Part shown: piece after piece, positions 18,264-26,971 of the stretch
Layout: each line of letters begins with the position of its first letter
Position numbering within the stretch: position 1 is the first letter of the stretch
Notes under the pieces: generated by a model
The model's database searches: none
Told to the model about the DNA's origin: nothing
The model's input: the letters and a program-made list of their open reading frames with translations, nothing else
Origin: Aquamicrobium zhengzhouense
GTDB lineage: Bacteria > Pseudomonadota > Alphaproteobacteria > Rhizobiales > Rhizobiaceae
NCBI RefSeq assembly: GCF_016124105.1
Contig: NZ_JADGMQ010000007.1
Location: forward strand, 62,001-126,000
Direction of reading: 5' to 3'
DNA: 64,000 nt
Made by a program: the position numbers and the translations under genes

Positions 18264-19241
18264 ATGAAACTGGGCAAACGCATTGGAATGGCAGCTGCAG
18301 CTCTCGCTGCCGCACTGCTTTGCGGCACCGCCGCAAACGCGCAGCAGAACACGCTGCGGTTCAACCACGTTCTCGGACCGTCCGAGCCGTATCACGAGGG
18401 CTTCCTCGAATGGGCCAAGCGCGTCGAGGAGCGCACCAATGGCGGGCTGAAGATCGAAGTGTTCCACAGCGCCCAGCTCGGTGTTGAGGAAGACATCATC
18501 GAGCAGATGCGTCAGGGCGCGAACATCGGCCAGAACACCGACTCCGCTCGCCTCGGCTCCTATGTGCCGGCCATGGCCGTCATGAACGGACCTTACTTCG
18601 CCGAGACGCTGGAAGACGTGTGGAAGCTCGTCGACTCCCCGACTGTGAAGGCATGGCAGGATGAGCTGGCAGCTCAGCACGGCCTGAAGGTGGTCTGCTT
18701 CGACTGGGTTCAGGGCGAGCGCCACTTCTTCACCAACAAGCCGATCCGCTCGCCAGAGGATCTGTCAGGTCTGCGCATCCGGACCCCACCGGCACCGATC
18801 TGGCAGGAGTCGGTCCGCGCGCTTGGCGCAGCGCCGACTGCAATGGCCTTCGGTGACATGTATCCCGGGCTGCAGCAGCAGGCGATCGACGGCGTCGAAC
18901 TGGTCTACGCCAACATTCCAGGCGGCCGCTTCTACGAAGTGCTGAAATACGCCAACGAGACGGGGCACATCCTGCTGATCAACTTCCAGGTTGTTTCCTC
19001 GGAGTGGTTCAACGGCCTGCCGCAAGACCAGCAGACAGCACTTGTTGAAGAGTGCCAGGCAGCCGGTCGCTCAACCTCGGCGAAAATCGCCAAGATGAAC
19101 GAGGAGATCAAGGCTGACCTGCAGTCGAAGGGCATGGAAGTGATCAGCGACGTTGATCTCGACGCCTTCCGCGAAGCCGGAAAGACCGCATACGAGGTCC
19201 TCGGCATCACCGAAGCCAAAGCGGCTGTAGACGCAGAATAA
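18264..19241 (+). CDS. dctP: TRAP transporter substrate-binding protein DctP
   Basis: A 325-residue periplasmic TRAP binding protein. The signal peptide ends near NAQQ. It has the LGVEEDIIEQMRQG segment, the GLRIRTPPAP motif with the Arg that usually binds the ligand carboxylate, and the GVELVYANI segment. AGGAGG precedes ATG 18264; the much longer open frame from 17400 is out of frame with the dehydrogenase and is not coding. The conserved Arg implies an organic-acid ligand, in keeping with the hydroxy-acid dehydrogenases encoded upstream. Confidence 0.9.
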   Translation: MKLGKRIGMAAAALAAALLCGTAANAQQNTLRFNHVLGPSEPYHEGFLEWAKRVEERTNGGLKIEVFHSAQLGVEEDIIEQMRQGANIGQNTDSARLGSYVPAMAVMNGPYFAETLEDVWKLVDSPTVKAWQDELAAQHGLKVVCFDWVQGERHFFTNKPIRSPEDLSGLRIRTPPAPIWQESVRALGAAPTAMAFGDMYPGLQQQAIDGVELVYANIPGGRFYEVLKYANETGHILLINFQVVSSEWFNGLPQDQQTALVEECQAAGRSTSAKIAKMNEEIKADLQSKGMEVISDVDLDAFREAGKTAYEVLGITEAKAAVDAE

Positions 19242-19257
19242 AGCCAATTGGGCGGGG

Positions 19258-19290
19258 AAGCGCGGTGGTCCATACGGGCCGCCGCGCTTT
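19258..19290 (+). other. hairpin between dctP and dctQ
   Basis: An 11-bp stem with one G-T wobble, 19258-19268 against 19279-19289, followed by a weak T-rich stretch. It probably protects dctP mRNA or partly terminates transcription, so that the binding protein exceeds the membrane subunits. Confidence 0.55.
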
Positions 19291-19323
19291 AATCTTTTGA
19301 GCTTGGAAGAAAGTGGGAGCGCC

Positions 19324-19815
19324 ATGATACGCGAGTTTCACAGGCGGCTGGGCAAGGTGGAGGCCGTCGTCGCCGCGACGTTCCTGCTCATCATGGTCGG
19401 CCTGATCTTTTTCGCTGGCATCGCGCGATTGATGGCAATGCCGCAGAACTGGACCATCGACTTTGCGACCTGCCTGTTTGCCTGGGCCTGCTTCTTGTGC
19501 GCAGACATCGCCTGGCGCCGCGATGGCCTGATGTCGATAGATCTCTTCACCGAGCGTCTGTCCGACAAAAGCAAGCGCGTCCTGAAACACGTCAATTATG
19601 TGCTGATCTGCGCGTTCCTTGGCTACATCATCTATGCAGGACTTTGGGTCTCCTGGGTGAGCCGCGCGCGCGCTTTCCAGGGCATTCCGTGGATCAGCTA
19701 TTCCTGGATTTCCATGAGCCTTCCGGTCGGCGCGTTCTTCCTACTGCTGACGACGCTCATAAAGATCGCTGACGATTTGAAATCGGGCGGCCAGCCGGTC
19801 GCTAAGGAAGGCTGA
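19324..19815 (+). CDS. dctQ: TRAP transporter small membrane subunit DctQ
   Basis: A 163-residue protein with four predicted membrane helices (about 15-37, 45-62, 87-108 and 128-150), the standard DctQ layout. GGGAG precedes ATG 19324; the open frame extends nine codons upstream but without a ribosome-binding site. It bridges the binding protein and the large permease. Confidence 0.87.
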   Translation: MIREFHRRLGKVEAVVAATFLLIMVGLIFFAGIARLMAMPQNWTIDFATCLFAWACFLCADIAWRRDGLMSIDLFTERLSDKSKRVLKHVNYVLICAFLGYIIYAGLWVSWVSRARAFQGIPWISYSWISMSLPVGAFFLLLTTLIKIADDLKSGGQPVAKEG

Positions 19816-19818
19816 GTC

Positions 19819-21105
19819 ATGCTGCTCGTCGCCATTGCTTTTACGATATTCCTGATCATCGGCATGCCGGTGGCTTTTGCCATCGGAATTTCCGGCATCA
19901 TCTTCTTCCTGCAGCATCCGGAGTTGCCGTTCACCATTCCTGCGCAGCAGACAGTGTCGCAGACTCAGAACTTTGCGCTGCTCGCGATCCCGCTCTTCAT
20001 CATGGCGGGCAATGTGATGAACAAGTCCGGCATCACCACTCAGCTGCTCAATCTCGCGACGGTGATTGCGGGGCGCCTGAAAGGTGGTCTGGCTCAGGTT
20101 TCAATTGCTCTTTCGGTGCTCATGGGCGGTGTTTCCGGCTCGGCCATCGCGGATGCGGCGATGCAAAGCCGTATGCTCGGCAGCGAGATGATCAAGCGCG
20201 GCATGTCGCGCGGCTTCACTGCGGGCGTCCTGTCCTTCTCGTCAATTCTGACGCCGATCATTCCTCCGGGGCTTGGTTTCATCATCTACGGAACCATCGG
20301 GCAGGTCTCGATTGGCCGCCTTTTCGCAGCAGGTCTCGTTACTGCGATCCTTCTGTGGGTCGGGCTCGCCGCGACCGTCGCGGTCATCTCGCGCCGTCGC
20401 GGGTATCCGGCTGCTCGCGAAAAGCGCGCTACCGTCGCTGAGGTCGGAACGGCGCTAAGGGGCGGCATCTGGGCGCTGCTCTTCCCCATCATTCTTCTGG
20501 CGGGCCTGCGCATGGGTGTCTTCACACCCTCCGAGATTGGCGCGTTCGCGGTCATCTATGCTGCCTTCATCGGCGTTGCGGTCTATCGCCAGCTGAAGGC
20601 CAAGCCCTTCATGGAAGCGCTTGAGGGAAGCCTCGCGGACATCGGCGCGGTGATGTTCCTGATCGTGCTGTCGGCCATGTTCAGCTACGGCATTGTTCTG
20701 GAACGCATTCCAGACTTGATTGCGGGATCTATTCTGGGCCTGACGGACAACCTCAATTTCGTCATGATCCTGATCGTGCTCTTCATCCTGATTGGCGGCT
20801 TCTTCATCGATGCGACCGTGATGATCATCATGCTGACCCCGATCTTCCTGCCACTGGTGCGGCAGCTTGGCGGCGATCCGGTTCATTTTGGCGTCGTGTT
20901 CGTGGTTGCGGCGACGATCGGCAATTTCACGCCCCCGGTTGGCGCGGCAATGTATGCGGTGTGCTCGATTCTCAAGGTTCCGGTGAGCGAGTACACCAAG
21001 GAGTCGATCCCGCTCTTCCTTGCGGTCAGCGTGGTTGCGCTGGTGCTGATCTTCTTCCCCGCGGTTGTTCTTTGGCTTCCGAATCTCCTGTTCAACAGGT
21101 GGTAG
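19819..21105 (+). CDS. dctM: TRAP transporter large permease DctM
   Basis: A 428-residue ion-coupled permease with about 12-13 hydrophobic segments. It has the conserved NKSGIT, GGVSGSAIADA and TPIIPPGL motifs in the first half and GNFTPPVG in the second. It follows dctQ by three bases. Together with the preceding two genes it forms a sodium-driven C4-dicarboxylate-type importer, probably for a sugar acid or keto acid here. Confidence 0.92.
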   Translation: MLLVAIAFTIFLIIGMPVAFAIGISGIIFFLQHPELPFTIPAQQTVSQTQNFALLAIPLFIMAGNVMNKSGITTQLLNLATVIAGRLKGGLAQVSIALSVLMGGVSGSAIADAAMQSRMLGSEMIKRGMSRGFTAGVLSFSSILTPIIPPGLGFIIYGTIGQVSIGRLFAAGLVTAILLWVGLAATVAVISRRRGYPAAREKRATVAEVGTALRGGIWALLFPIILLAGLRMGVFTPSEIGAFAVIYAAFIGVAVYRQLKAKPFMEALEGSLADIGAVMFLIVLSAMFSYGIVLERIPDLIAGSILGLTDNLNFVMILIVLFILIGGFFIDATVMIIMLTPIFLPLVRQLGGDPVHFGVVFVVAATIGNFTPPVGAAMYAVCSILKVPVSEYTKESIPLFLAVSVVALVLIFFPAVVLWLPNLLFNRW

Positions 21106-21130
21106 GCGGTACAGAACGCATCATTTTGAT

Positions 21131-21156
21131 GGGGCGCCGAGGCAACTTGGCGCCCC
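21131..21156 (+). other. hairpin with GCAA tetraloop between dctM and ddh
   Basis: An 11-bp stem (one G-T wobble), 21131-21141 against 21146-21156, closes a GCAA (GNRA) loop. No T-run follows, so it looks like an mRNA stabiliser or partial terminator before ddh rather than a full stop. Confidence 0.6.
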
Positions 21157-21229
21157 AACTGGTCTGGCAAGCGATGCGGCGATGGTCTAAATGACCCCGA
21201 CCTCATGACAATCATCTAGGGAAATCGAC

Positions 21230-22216
21230 ATGGCAGAGCAGATCCGGATCGCCATTGCCGGACACGGTAATCTTGGACGCGGCTTAGAGGCTGCGATCGC
21301 TAAAAATCCGGATATGAGCCTGGTCGGCATCTATAGCCGCCGTCCGCCAGAACAGATCAAGCCGCAGGACGCGGCAACTCCGGTATATGAAATTGCCGCG
21401 CTCAAGGACCACACCGATGCGATCGACGTGCTGATCCTTTGCGGTGGCTCAAAGGAAGACCTGCCGCAGCAGGGCCCGGAATACGCAGCGCTCTACAACA
21501 CCGTCGACAGCTTCGACACCCATGCTCGTATCCCGGATTATTTCGCCACCGTCGACGAACCGGCAAAGGCAAACAACCGAACGGCGCTGATCTCCGCGGG
21601 TTGGGATCCGGGCATGTTCTCGATCAACCGCGTCATCGGCGAAGCGCTTTTGCCTGACGGTGCGACTTACACCTTCTGGGGCGACGGCCTCAGTCAGGGG
21701 CACTCGGATGCGGTGCGCCGCGTTCCGGGCGTTGCGGGCGCGGTCCAATATACGCGCCCGGTCAAGGAAGCCGTCGATCAGGTTCGCAGCGGCGCAAGGC
21801 CGACGCTGACCACCCGCGAAAAGCACAAGCGCGAATGCTTCGTCGTGCTTGAAGAGGGCGCCGACGCCAACAAGGTGCGTGAGGCCATCGTGACGATGCC
21901 TCACTATTTCGATGAATATGACACGACGGTGAACTTCATCACCGCAGAAGAACTTGCCCGCGATCATCATGCGATGGTCCATGGCGGCTTTGTCATTCGC
22001 AGCGGCAACACTTCCCCTGCCAACACCCAGGTCATCGAATATGCGCTGCGCCTCGGCAGCAACCCGGAATTCACGTCGAGCGTGCTGGTTGCCTATGCGC
22101 GCGCCGTCTACCGCCTCAACAAGATGGGACAGTACGGTGCGGTGACGGTATTCGATGTCGCGCCGGGACTTCTGTCGCCAAAGAGCGCTGCCGAGCTTCG
22201 CGCCGAGCTTCTCTGA
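21230..22216 (+). CDS. ddh: meso-diaminopimelate D-dehydrogenase
   Basis: A 328-residue protein that matches Corynebacterium-type Ddh along its whole length. It has the N-terminal AGHGNLGRG coenzyme motif, SAGWDPGMFSINR, GLSQGHSDAVRR, HKRECFVV and HGGFVI. Ddh interconverts meso-2,6-diaminopimelate and L-2-amino-6-oxopimelate with NADP(H). In lysine synthesis it is an alternative to the acylated routes. Here it lies downstream of TRAP and hydroxy-acid dehydrogenase genes, 124 bp after dctM, so it may serve scavenging of diaminopimelate or a related D-amino acid. The family assignment is strong; the metabolic direction is inference. Confidence 0.88.
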   Translation: MAEQIRIAIAGHGNLGRGLEAAIAKNPDMSLVGIYSRRPPEQIKPQDAATPVYEIAALKDHTDAIDVLILCGGSKEDLPQQGPEYAALYNTVDSFDTHARIPDYFATVDEPAKANNRTALISAGWDPGMFSINRVIGEALLPDGATYTFWGDGLSQGHSDAVRRVPGVAGAVQYTRPVKEAVDQVRSGARPTLTTREKHKRECFVVLEEGADANKVREAIVTMPHYFDEYDTTVNFITAEELARDHHAMVHGGFVIRSGNTSPANTQVIEYALRLGSNPEFTSSVLVAYARAVYRLNKMGQYGAVTVFDVAPGLLSPKSAAELRAELL

Positions 22217-22264
22217 TCCTGATCAGGATTTTATCTCAGGCTCGTGCCGAAGGGCGAGCCTGAG
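22216..22264. terminator. terminator structures between ddh and ugd
   Basis: A 14-bp perfect palindrome at 22216-22229 runs into TTTT, right at the ddh stop. It is followed by a perfect 10-bp stem, 22235-22244 against 22255-22264, just before the end of the convergent ugd gene. Together they can stop transcription from both sides. Confidence 0.65.
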
Positions 22265-22266
22265 CT

Positions 22267-23643
22267 TCAGCTTGGAGGAGCTGCGACGGAGCGGCTGGCA
22301 TAGGCTGCGCCTGATCCGCTAGGCGCTGCATCGCCCGGGCGAAAACTTCGCCGCCCCAGACGGATGCAATGGAAGTTGTGACGGTTCTTCTGGTCGATCG
22401 GCAGCACGTTGCGGAAGTCAAACAGATAGCGCCCGCGCATCATTCCGGCGATACGTGCCATATCGAGCACGGCATAATCTTCCCACTCGGTCAGCACCAC
22501 CAGCGCATCCGCCCCACGGACTGCCTCGTATGGCGTTGGCGCAAGTTCGATAGCGGGGTTTTGACGTAGGGCGTTTTCGCCGGCCTGCGGGTCATGTGCT
22601 GTTACGTGCACTCCCGCGCGCTGCAGATGTTCGATGATTGGCAGCGCTGGAGATTCGCGCGCATCGTCGGTCCCTGCCTTGAAGGCCAGTCCGAGCACTG
22701 CGACCCGCGATCCGCGCCGCAAGCCTGCCTCCGCCACAATCCGTTCGGCAAGACGCCGTTTGCGCAGTTCGTTCCGTTCGATCAGAAGTTCGACCAATGC
22801 CTGACGCGTGCCGTGGCGGCGCCCCGCTGCTGCAAAAGCGCGTGTGTCCTTCGGAAAACAGGAGCCACCAAAGCCGGGTCCCGGAGTCAAGAAATTCTGC
22901 CCGATCCGCTTGTCGAGGCCAATTCCGCGCGCCACCGCGGTAACATCACCGCCGCTGCGCTCGCATAGATCGGAGACCTCGTTGATAAAGCCGATCTTCA
23001 GGGCAAGAAACGCATTAGCGGCGTGCTTGATGAGTTCGGCGTTCGTGGTGGTCGTGGCGAGGATGGGCACGCCCTGTTCGCTCAGAGAAGCGTAAATCTC
23101 GCGCATGATCGCCGCCGCGCGCGCATCATCGGTGCCGAAGACAATACGGTCCGGGCACATGAAGTCGTCAACCGCGCTTCCCTCACGCAAGAATTCCGGA
23201 TTGGAAGCCACGCTGAAATCGAGGGACCGCCGCGTTTCGGCAATGACCTCACGGATGCGCGAAGACGTGCCCGCCGTAACAGTCGACTTCACGATCACCA
23301 CCGCACCGCCTTTCAGATGCGGTGCGATCCCGCGGCTGGCATTTTCCAACTGGCCAAGATCAATGTCGCCATTGGGAAGACTTGGCGTTCCCACCGCGAG
23401 AAAGATCGCGTCTGCATCCGCGACGCATTCGCGGCCGCAGGAGGTGAAGGTCAGATCGCCGCTCGCGATCCCTTCTTTCAGCAGGTCTTCAAGGCCCGGT
23501 TCATAGATAGGCACTCGCCCGTGCCGCAATTTTTCAATGCGATCTTCCAGAGCGTCGCAGCACGTCACCTTGTGCCCCAGCTTGACCAGACACGCGCTGG
23601 TTGTGAGTCCAACATATCCCGCACCGACGATGGCTATGCGCAT
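22267..23643 (-). CDS. ugd: UDP-glucose 6-dehydrogenase
   Basis: A 458-residue UDP-glucose/GDP-mannose dehydrogenase. It has the N-terminal GAGYVGL coenzyme motif, SNPEFLREGSAV, the catalytic Cys in FGGSCFPKD and GLAFKAGTDDARESP. It oxidises UDP-glucose to UDP-glucuronate with two NAD+. The last 30 or so residues (Arg/Ser/Ala/Pro rich) extend past the usual end. AAGGAGA precedes ATG 23643. With the UDP-glucuronate decarboxylase-like gene at the other end of the glycan locus it can supply UDP-xylose. Confidence 0.92.
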   Translation of the reverse strand: MRIAIVGAGYVGLTTSACLVKLGHKVTCCDALEDRIEKLRHGRVPIYEPGLEDLLKEGIASGDLTFTSCGRECVADADAIFLAVGTPSLPNGDIDLGQLENASRGIAPHLKGGAVVIVKSTVTAGTSSRIREVIAETRRSLDFSVASNPEFLREGSAVDDFMCPDRIVFGTDDARAAAIMREIYASLSEQGVPILATTTTNAELIKHAANAFLALKIGFINEVSDLCERSGGDVTAVARGIGLDKRIGQNFLTPGPGFGGSCFPKDTRAFAAAGRRHGTRQALVELLIERNELRKRRLAERIVAEAGLRRGSRVAVLGLAFKAGTDDARESPALPIIEHLQRAGVHVTAHDPQAGENALRQNPAIELAPTPYEAVRGADALVVLTEWEDYAVLDMARIAGMMRGRYLFDFRNVLPIDQKNRHNFHCIRLGRRSFRPGDAAPSGSGAAYASRSVAAPPS

Positions 23644-23656
23644 CTGGTTCTCCTTT

Positions 23657-23740
23657 GCAGACGCGCCCTAACCACCACTTCCGGATCATGTTCCTGAGGC
23701 TGCAGAGGAACAAGATGATCCCGTCTGCGGTTAGGGGCGC
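23657..23740. repeat. long imperfect intergenic palindrome between divergent ugd and glycan operon
   Basis: The inner stem joins 23683-23695 with 23706-23721 (GGATCAT and GTTCCT arms, 3-base bulge, 10-base loop). The outer stem joins GCGCCCTAACC 23663-23673 with GGTTAGGGGCGC 23729-23740. A second, incompatible pairing, GCAGACG 23657-23663 with CGTCTGC 23722-23728, is also possible. It may be a REP/RIME-like repeat or a cis-acting RNA structure in either leader. Confidence 0.55.
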
Positions 23741-23772
23741 CTTCCCCGAAAGCGTCAGAGACAGGAGACACG

Positions 23773-24783
23773 ATGACCATTCTGCTGCCGGATCGGCAAA
23801 GAACGAACTGCACCAAGCCCGAACTCATGCTGGCGGCTGTCGTCGCTGGCCCCGGCGAAGTGCGGATCGAGGAGGTGCCGAAGCCGGAGCCAGGACCGGG
23901 TCAAGTTCGGGTCAGGATGTTGGGCTGCGGGGTATGTGCGTCCAATCTCGGCCCGTGGGCGGGCCCGGAATGGATGAGTTTCCCAACCGCGCCCGGCGAT
24001 CTTGGACATGAGGGGTGGGGCTTCGTTGATGCAGTGGGAGAGGGTGTGCCCAGCATCCGCGAGGGCGACGAAGTCGCGACCCTGTTTTACCGCAGCTATG
24101 CGCAATACGATGTCGGCCCCGCCGAAGCCGTCATGAAGCTGCCGCGTTTTCTTGAGGGGACGGAGTTTCCCGGCGAGCCACTGGCATGTGCGATGAATAT
24201 TTTCCGGCGCGCCGCCATCCGGCCTGGCCAGCGTGTCGCGATCATCGGCATCGGATTTCTCGGTGCAATTCTGACACGGCTTGCAAGCCTTGCAGGGGCA
24301 GAGACGATCGCGATTTCCCGCCGCCAGTTTTCGCTGAAGGTGGCGCAGCGGATGGGGGCGCACGAAACCTTCGCCCTTGAAGAGCGGCATCGGACGAGGG
24401 AGGAGATCGCCGACCGCCTGTCCGGCCAGATGTTCGACCGCGTCATCGAAGCGACTGGCAAGCAGGTGCCGCTTGATCTTGCAGGTGACATCATTGGCGA
24501 ACGGGGCCGGCTCATCATCGCCGGGTACCATCAGGACGGACCCCGCATGGTGGATATGCAGCAGTGGAACTGGCGCGGCATCGACGTGATCAACGCCCAT
24601 GAGCGAGATCAGCGCATCTATTATCGCGGTCTTCGCGAAGCGATTCAGGCCGTTGAGGATGGCCGCATTCAACTCAGATCGCTGTTGACCCACAGTTTTC
24701 CGCTCGAGCGACTGGGCGATGCGCTCAATGCGACCCGAGACCGCGAAGACGGGTTCCTCAAGGCAACGGTGTCGATCTCATGA
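23773..24783 (+). CDS. MDR-family zinc-type alcohol dehydrogenase
   Basis: A 336-residue medium-chain dehydrogenase. It has the catalytic-zinc Cys in GCGVCASN (about 51-58), GHEGWG (about 79-84) and the IIGIGFLGA Rossmann motif. The four-Cys structural zinc loop is absent, as in a subset of sugar and polyol dehydrogenases. AGGAG precedes ATG 23773. First gene of an eight-gene coupled glycan operon, so it probably modifies a sugar or nucleotide sugar with the Gfo/Idh enzyme encoded next. Confidence 0.82.
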   Translation: MTILLPDRQRTNCTKPELMLAAVVAGPGEVRIEEVPKPEPGPGQVRVRMLGCGVCASNLGPWAGPEWMSFPTAPGDLGHEGWGFVDAVGEGVPSIREGDEVATLFYRSYAQYDVGPAEAVMKLPRFLEGTEFPGEPLACAMNIFRRAAIRPGQRVAIIGIGFLGAILTRLASLAGAETIAISRRQFSLKVAQRMGAHETFALEERHRTREEIADRLSGQMFDRVIEATGKQVPLDLAGDIIGERGRLIIAGYHQDGPRMVDMQQWNWRGIDVINAHERDQRIYYRGLREAIQAVEDGRIQLRSLLTHSFPLERLGDALNATRDREDGFLKATVSIS

Positions 24784-25781
24784 CCACGGCAGCGCGTCTT
24801 CCCAAGATCGGCTTTCTCGGCGTGGGCTGGATCGGCCTGAACCGCCTGCAAGCGCTATCAGCTTCGGGGTTTGTTGAAATTTGCGCCGTCGCTGATCCCA
24901 ACCCGGAAATGGTTGCAGCTGCGCTGATTGAAGCGCCGCAGGCGACACCGATGATGGCGCTTGAAGATCTGCTTGCGGCTGATCTTGATGGCATCGTCAT
25001 CGCAACGCCAAGTGCGCTTCATGCCGAGCAATCGATCAGCGCGCTCGAGGCAGGTCTTGCCGTCTTCTGCCAAAAGCCGCTGGGCCGTTCGGAAAAAGAG
25101 GCTCAAGCGGTTATCGACGCGGCTCGCCGGGCGGACCGTCTTCTCGGCGTCGATCTTTCCTACCGCGAGACCTGCGGGATGAAGGAAATCCGCACCCTGA
25201 TCCAAGGCAACGAAATCGGTCGTGTGTTCGCTGCCGACCTGACGTTCCACAACGCCTATGGCCCCGACAAGGCATGGTTTCACGACCGCCAGCTTGCAGG
25301 CGGCGGGTGTCTGATGGATCTCGGCACCCACCTTGTCGACCTCTCGCTCTGGGCCCTGGGTTTTCCCGAAATCGGAACTGTCAGCGGCAGGCTTTACGCC
25401 AAGGCGCAAATCGCAGGCCCGAACGACGTCGAGGACTACGCGACCGTGCGGCTTTTGCTGAAGACGGGCGCTGAGGTGATCATCGCGTGTTCGTGGAACC
25501 TGAATGCCGGCCAGGACGCGGATATCTCGGCCACCTTCTATGGCGATAAGGGAGCTGCCCGCTTCCGCAACATCAACGGTTCGTTCTACGATTTTCAGGC
25601 CGAGCATCTGGTTGGCACTGAGCGCCGTGTCTTGTGCGGACCGCCAGATGATTGGGGAGGCCGGACCATTGTTGAATGGGGAAGGCAATTGGCGAGCGGA
25701 AGCCGCTTTGATCCTCAAATTGAACAGCACCTGAGCACGGCCCGGGTTCTCGATCAGGTCTACCGCGCCCACGCAAGATGA
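24780..25781 (+). CDS. Gfo/Idh/MocA-family oxidoreductase
   Basis: A 333-residue sugar oxidoreductase. It has an N-terminal GVGWIGLNR Rossmann motif and the typical EKP motif changed to QKP (FCQKPLGRS), keeping the catalytic Lys; LMDLGTHLVDLSLW carries the conserved Asp and His. It starts in an ATGA overlap with the MDR gene. Members oxidise, reduce or epimerise sugars with bound NAD(P); the position suggests work on the same sugar as the MDR enzyme. Confidence 0.86.
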   Translation: MTTAARLPKIGFLGVGWIGLNRLQALSASGFVEICAVADPNPEMVAAALIEAPQATPMMALEDLLAADLDGIVIATPSALHAEQSISALEAGLAVFCQKPLGRSEKEAQAVIDAARRADRLLGVDLSYRETCGMKEIRTLIQGNEIGRVFAADLTFHNAYGPDKAWFHDRQLAGGGCLMDLGTHLVDLSLWALGFPEIGTVSGRLYAKAQIAGPNDVEDYATVRLLLKTGAEVIIACSWNLNAGQDADISATFYGDKGAARFRNINGSFYDFQAEHLVGTERRVLCGPPDDWGGRTIVEWGRQLASGSRFDPQIEQHLSTARVLDQVYRAHAR

Positions 25782-25782
25782 A

Positions 25783-25840
25783 GAAGAAGCCCCAGACCAG
25801 CCGGAACAATTCCACGCAAGTCTGGTTCGGAGGCTTCTTC
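25783..25840 (+). other. long hairpin overlapping the end of the Gfo/Idh gene and the epimerase leader
   Basis: GAAGAAGCC 25783-25791 pairs with GGCTTCTTC 25832-25840, and CCAGAC 25792-25797 with GTCTGG 25820-25825. The ribosome-binding GGGAG of the epimerase gene begins 11 bases after it. Confidence 0.5.
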
Positions 25841-25861
25841 AACCCCTCCCGGGAGCTATCC

Positions 25862-26971
25862 GTGAACAAACGAGTATTGGTAACCGGCGGCTGTGGTTTC
25901 ATCGGTCGCTACGTGACCAGCGAACTTCTCGAGAACGGCTATCAGGTCCGTGTCCTCGACAGTTTCGTTGAACAGGTTCACGGGCAAGGCGATGCCTCGA
26001 TTGACCCGAGAATAGAACTTCTTCGCGGCGATGTTCGCGATGCGATGGCGATGCGCCAGGCGCTTGATGGCATCGACATGGTGGTCCATCTGGCAGCCGA
26101 AGTTGGTGTCGGCCAATCCATGTACGAGATCGCCCGCTATGTGGGCGCAAACGATCTCGGAACTGCGGTACTTCTGGAGGAAATCGCCCGAACGCAAATC
26201 CAGCGGATCGTCGTTGCATCATCCATGAGCGTGTACGGCGAGGGTCTTTACGAAGATCAGGGCGGACGCCTGCATAACAATGTTCGGCGCAACCTCTCCC
26301 GTCTCGGACCTTCCGCCTGGGAGCCTCTGGATTCTCAGGGACATCCACTCTCACCGATTGCGACCGACGAGGAAAAGCCGGTCGATCTTGCCTCCATCTA
26401 CGCGCTGACAAAATATGCGCAGGAACGTTCGGTGCTGATTTTTGCGGAAGCCTATCGCCGCGAGGCGGTGGCGCTACGGCTCTTCAATGTGTTCGGGCCG
26501 GGCCAGGCGCTCTCGAACCCCTACACCGGTGTTCTGGCGAATTTCGCATCGCGCCTTGCCGCTGGCCAAGCCCCGATGATCTTCGAAGATGGCCGCCAGC
26601 GGCGCGATTTCGTGCATGTGCGAGACGTTGCCCGCGCGTTCCGGCAGGCGCTGGAGAAGCCGCAGGCATCCGGCCATGTCATCAACATCGGAAGTGGCGT
26701 CTCATGGTCGGTTGAGGAGGTCGCCCGCCTGCTCGCCGAGGCGATGGGTGTCTCGGAGATAGCGCCGGAAATTTTGCAGAAGGCGAGGGCGGGCGATATC
26801 CGAAACTGCTTCGCCGACATTTCGAAGGCTCGCGAACTGCTCGGCTACCAGCCGCAATTTCCGCTTGATCAAAGCCTTGGGGAACTCGCCGCATGGGTAC
26901 GCGAGGCGGGCAGCGTCGACCGTGGCCCTGAAATGCGCCGCCAGCTTGAGGAGCGGGGATTGGTCTCATGA
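25862..26971 (+). CDS. NAD-dependent nucleotide-sugar epimerase, dTDP-L-rhamnose 4-epimerase-like
   Basis: A 369-residue extended SDR. It has GGCGFIGR, the SSMSVYGEG segment and the YALTK active site; the layout WEPLDSQGHPLSPI before the active site resembles dTDP-L-rhamnose 4-epimerase-like proteins. I choose GTG 25862: GGGAG lies six bases upstream and the coenzyme motif then sits at the usual distance from the N-terminus. The frame is also open from ATG 25778, which forms an ATGA overlap and would add 28 unrelated residues, so a longer product cannot be excluded. Confidence 0.82.
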   Translation: MNKRVLVTGGCGFIGRYVTSELLENGYQVRVLDSFVEQVHGQGDASIDPRIELLRGDVRDAMAMRQALDGIDMVVHLAAEVGVGQSMYEIARYVGANDLGTAVLLEEIARTQIQRIVVASSMSVYGEGLYEDQGGRLHNNVRRNLSRLGPSAWEPLDSQGHPLSPIATDEEKPVDLASIYALTKYAQERSVLIFAEAYRREAVALRLFNVFGPGQALSNPYTGVLANFASRLAAGQAPMIFEDGRQRRDFVHVRDVARAFRQALEKPQASGHVINIGSGVSWSVEEVARLLAEAMGVSEIAPEILQKARAGDIRNCFADISKARELLGYQPQFPLDQSLGELAAWVREAGSVDRGPEMRRQLEERGLVS

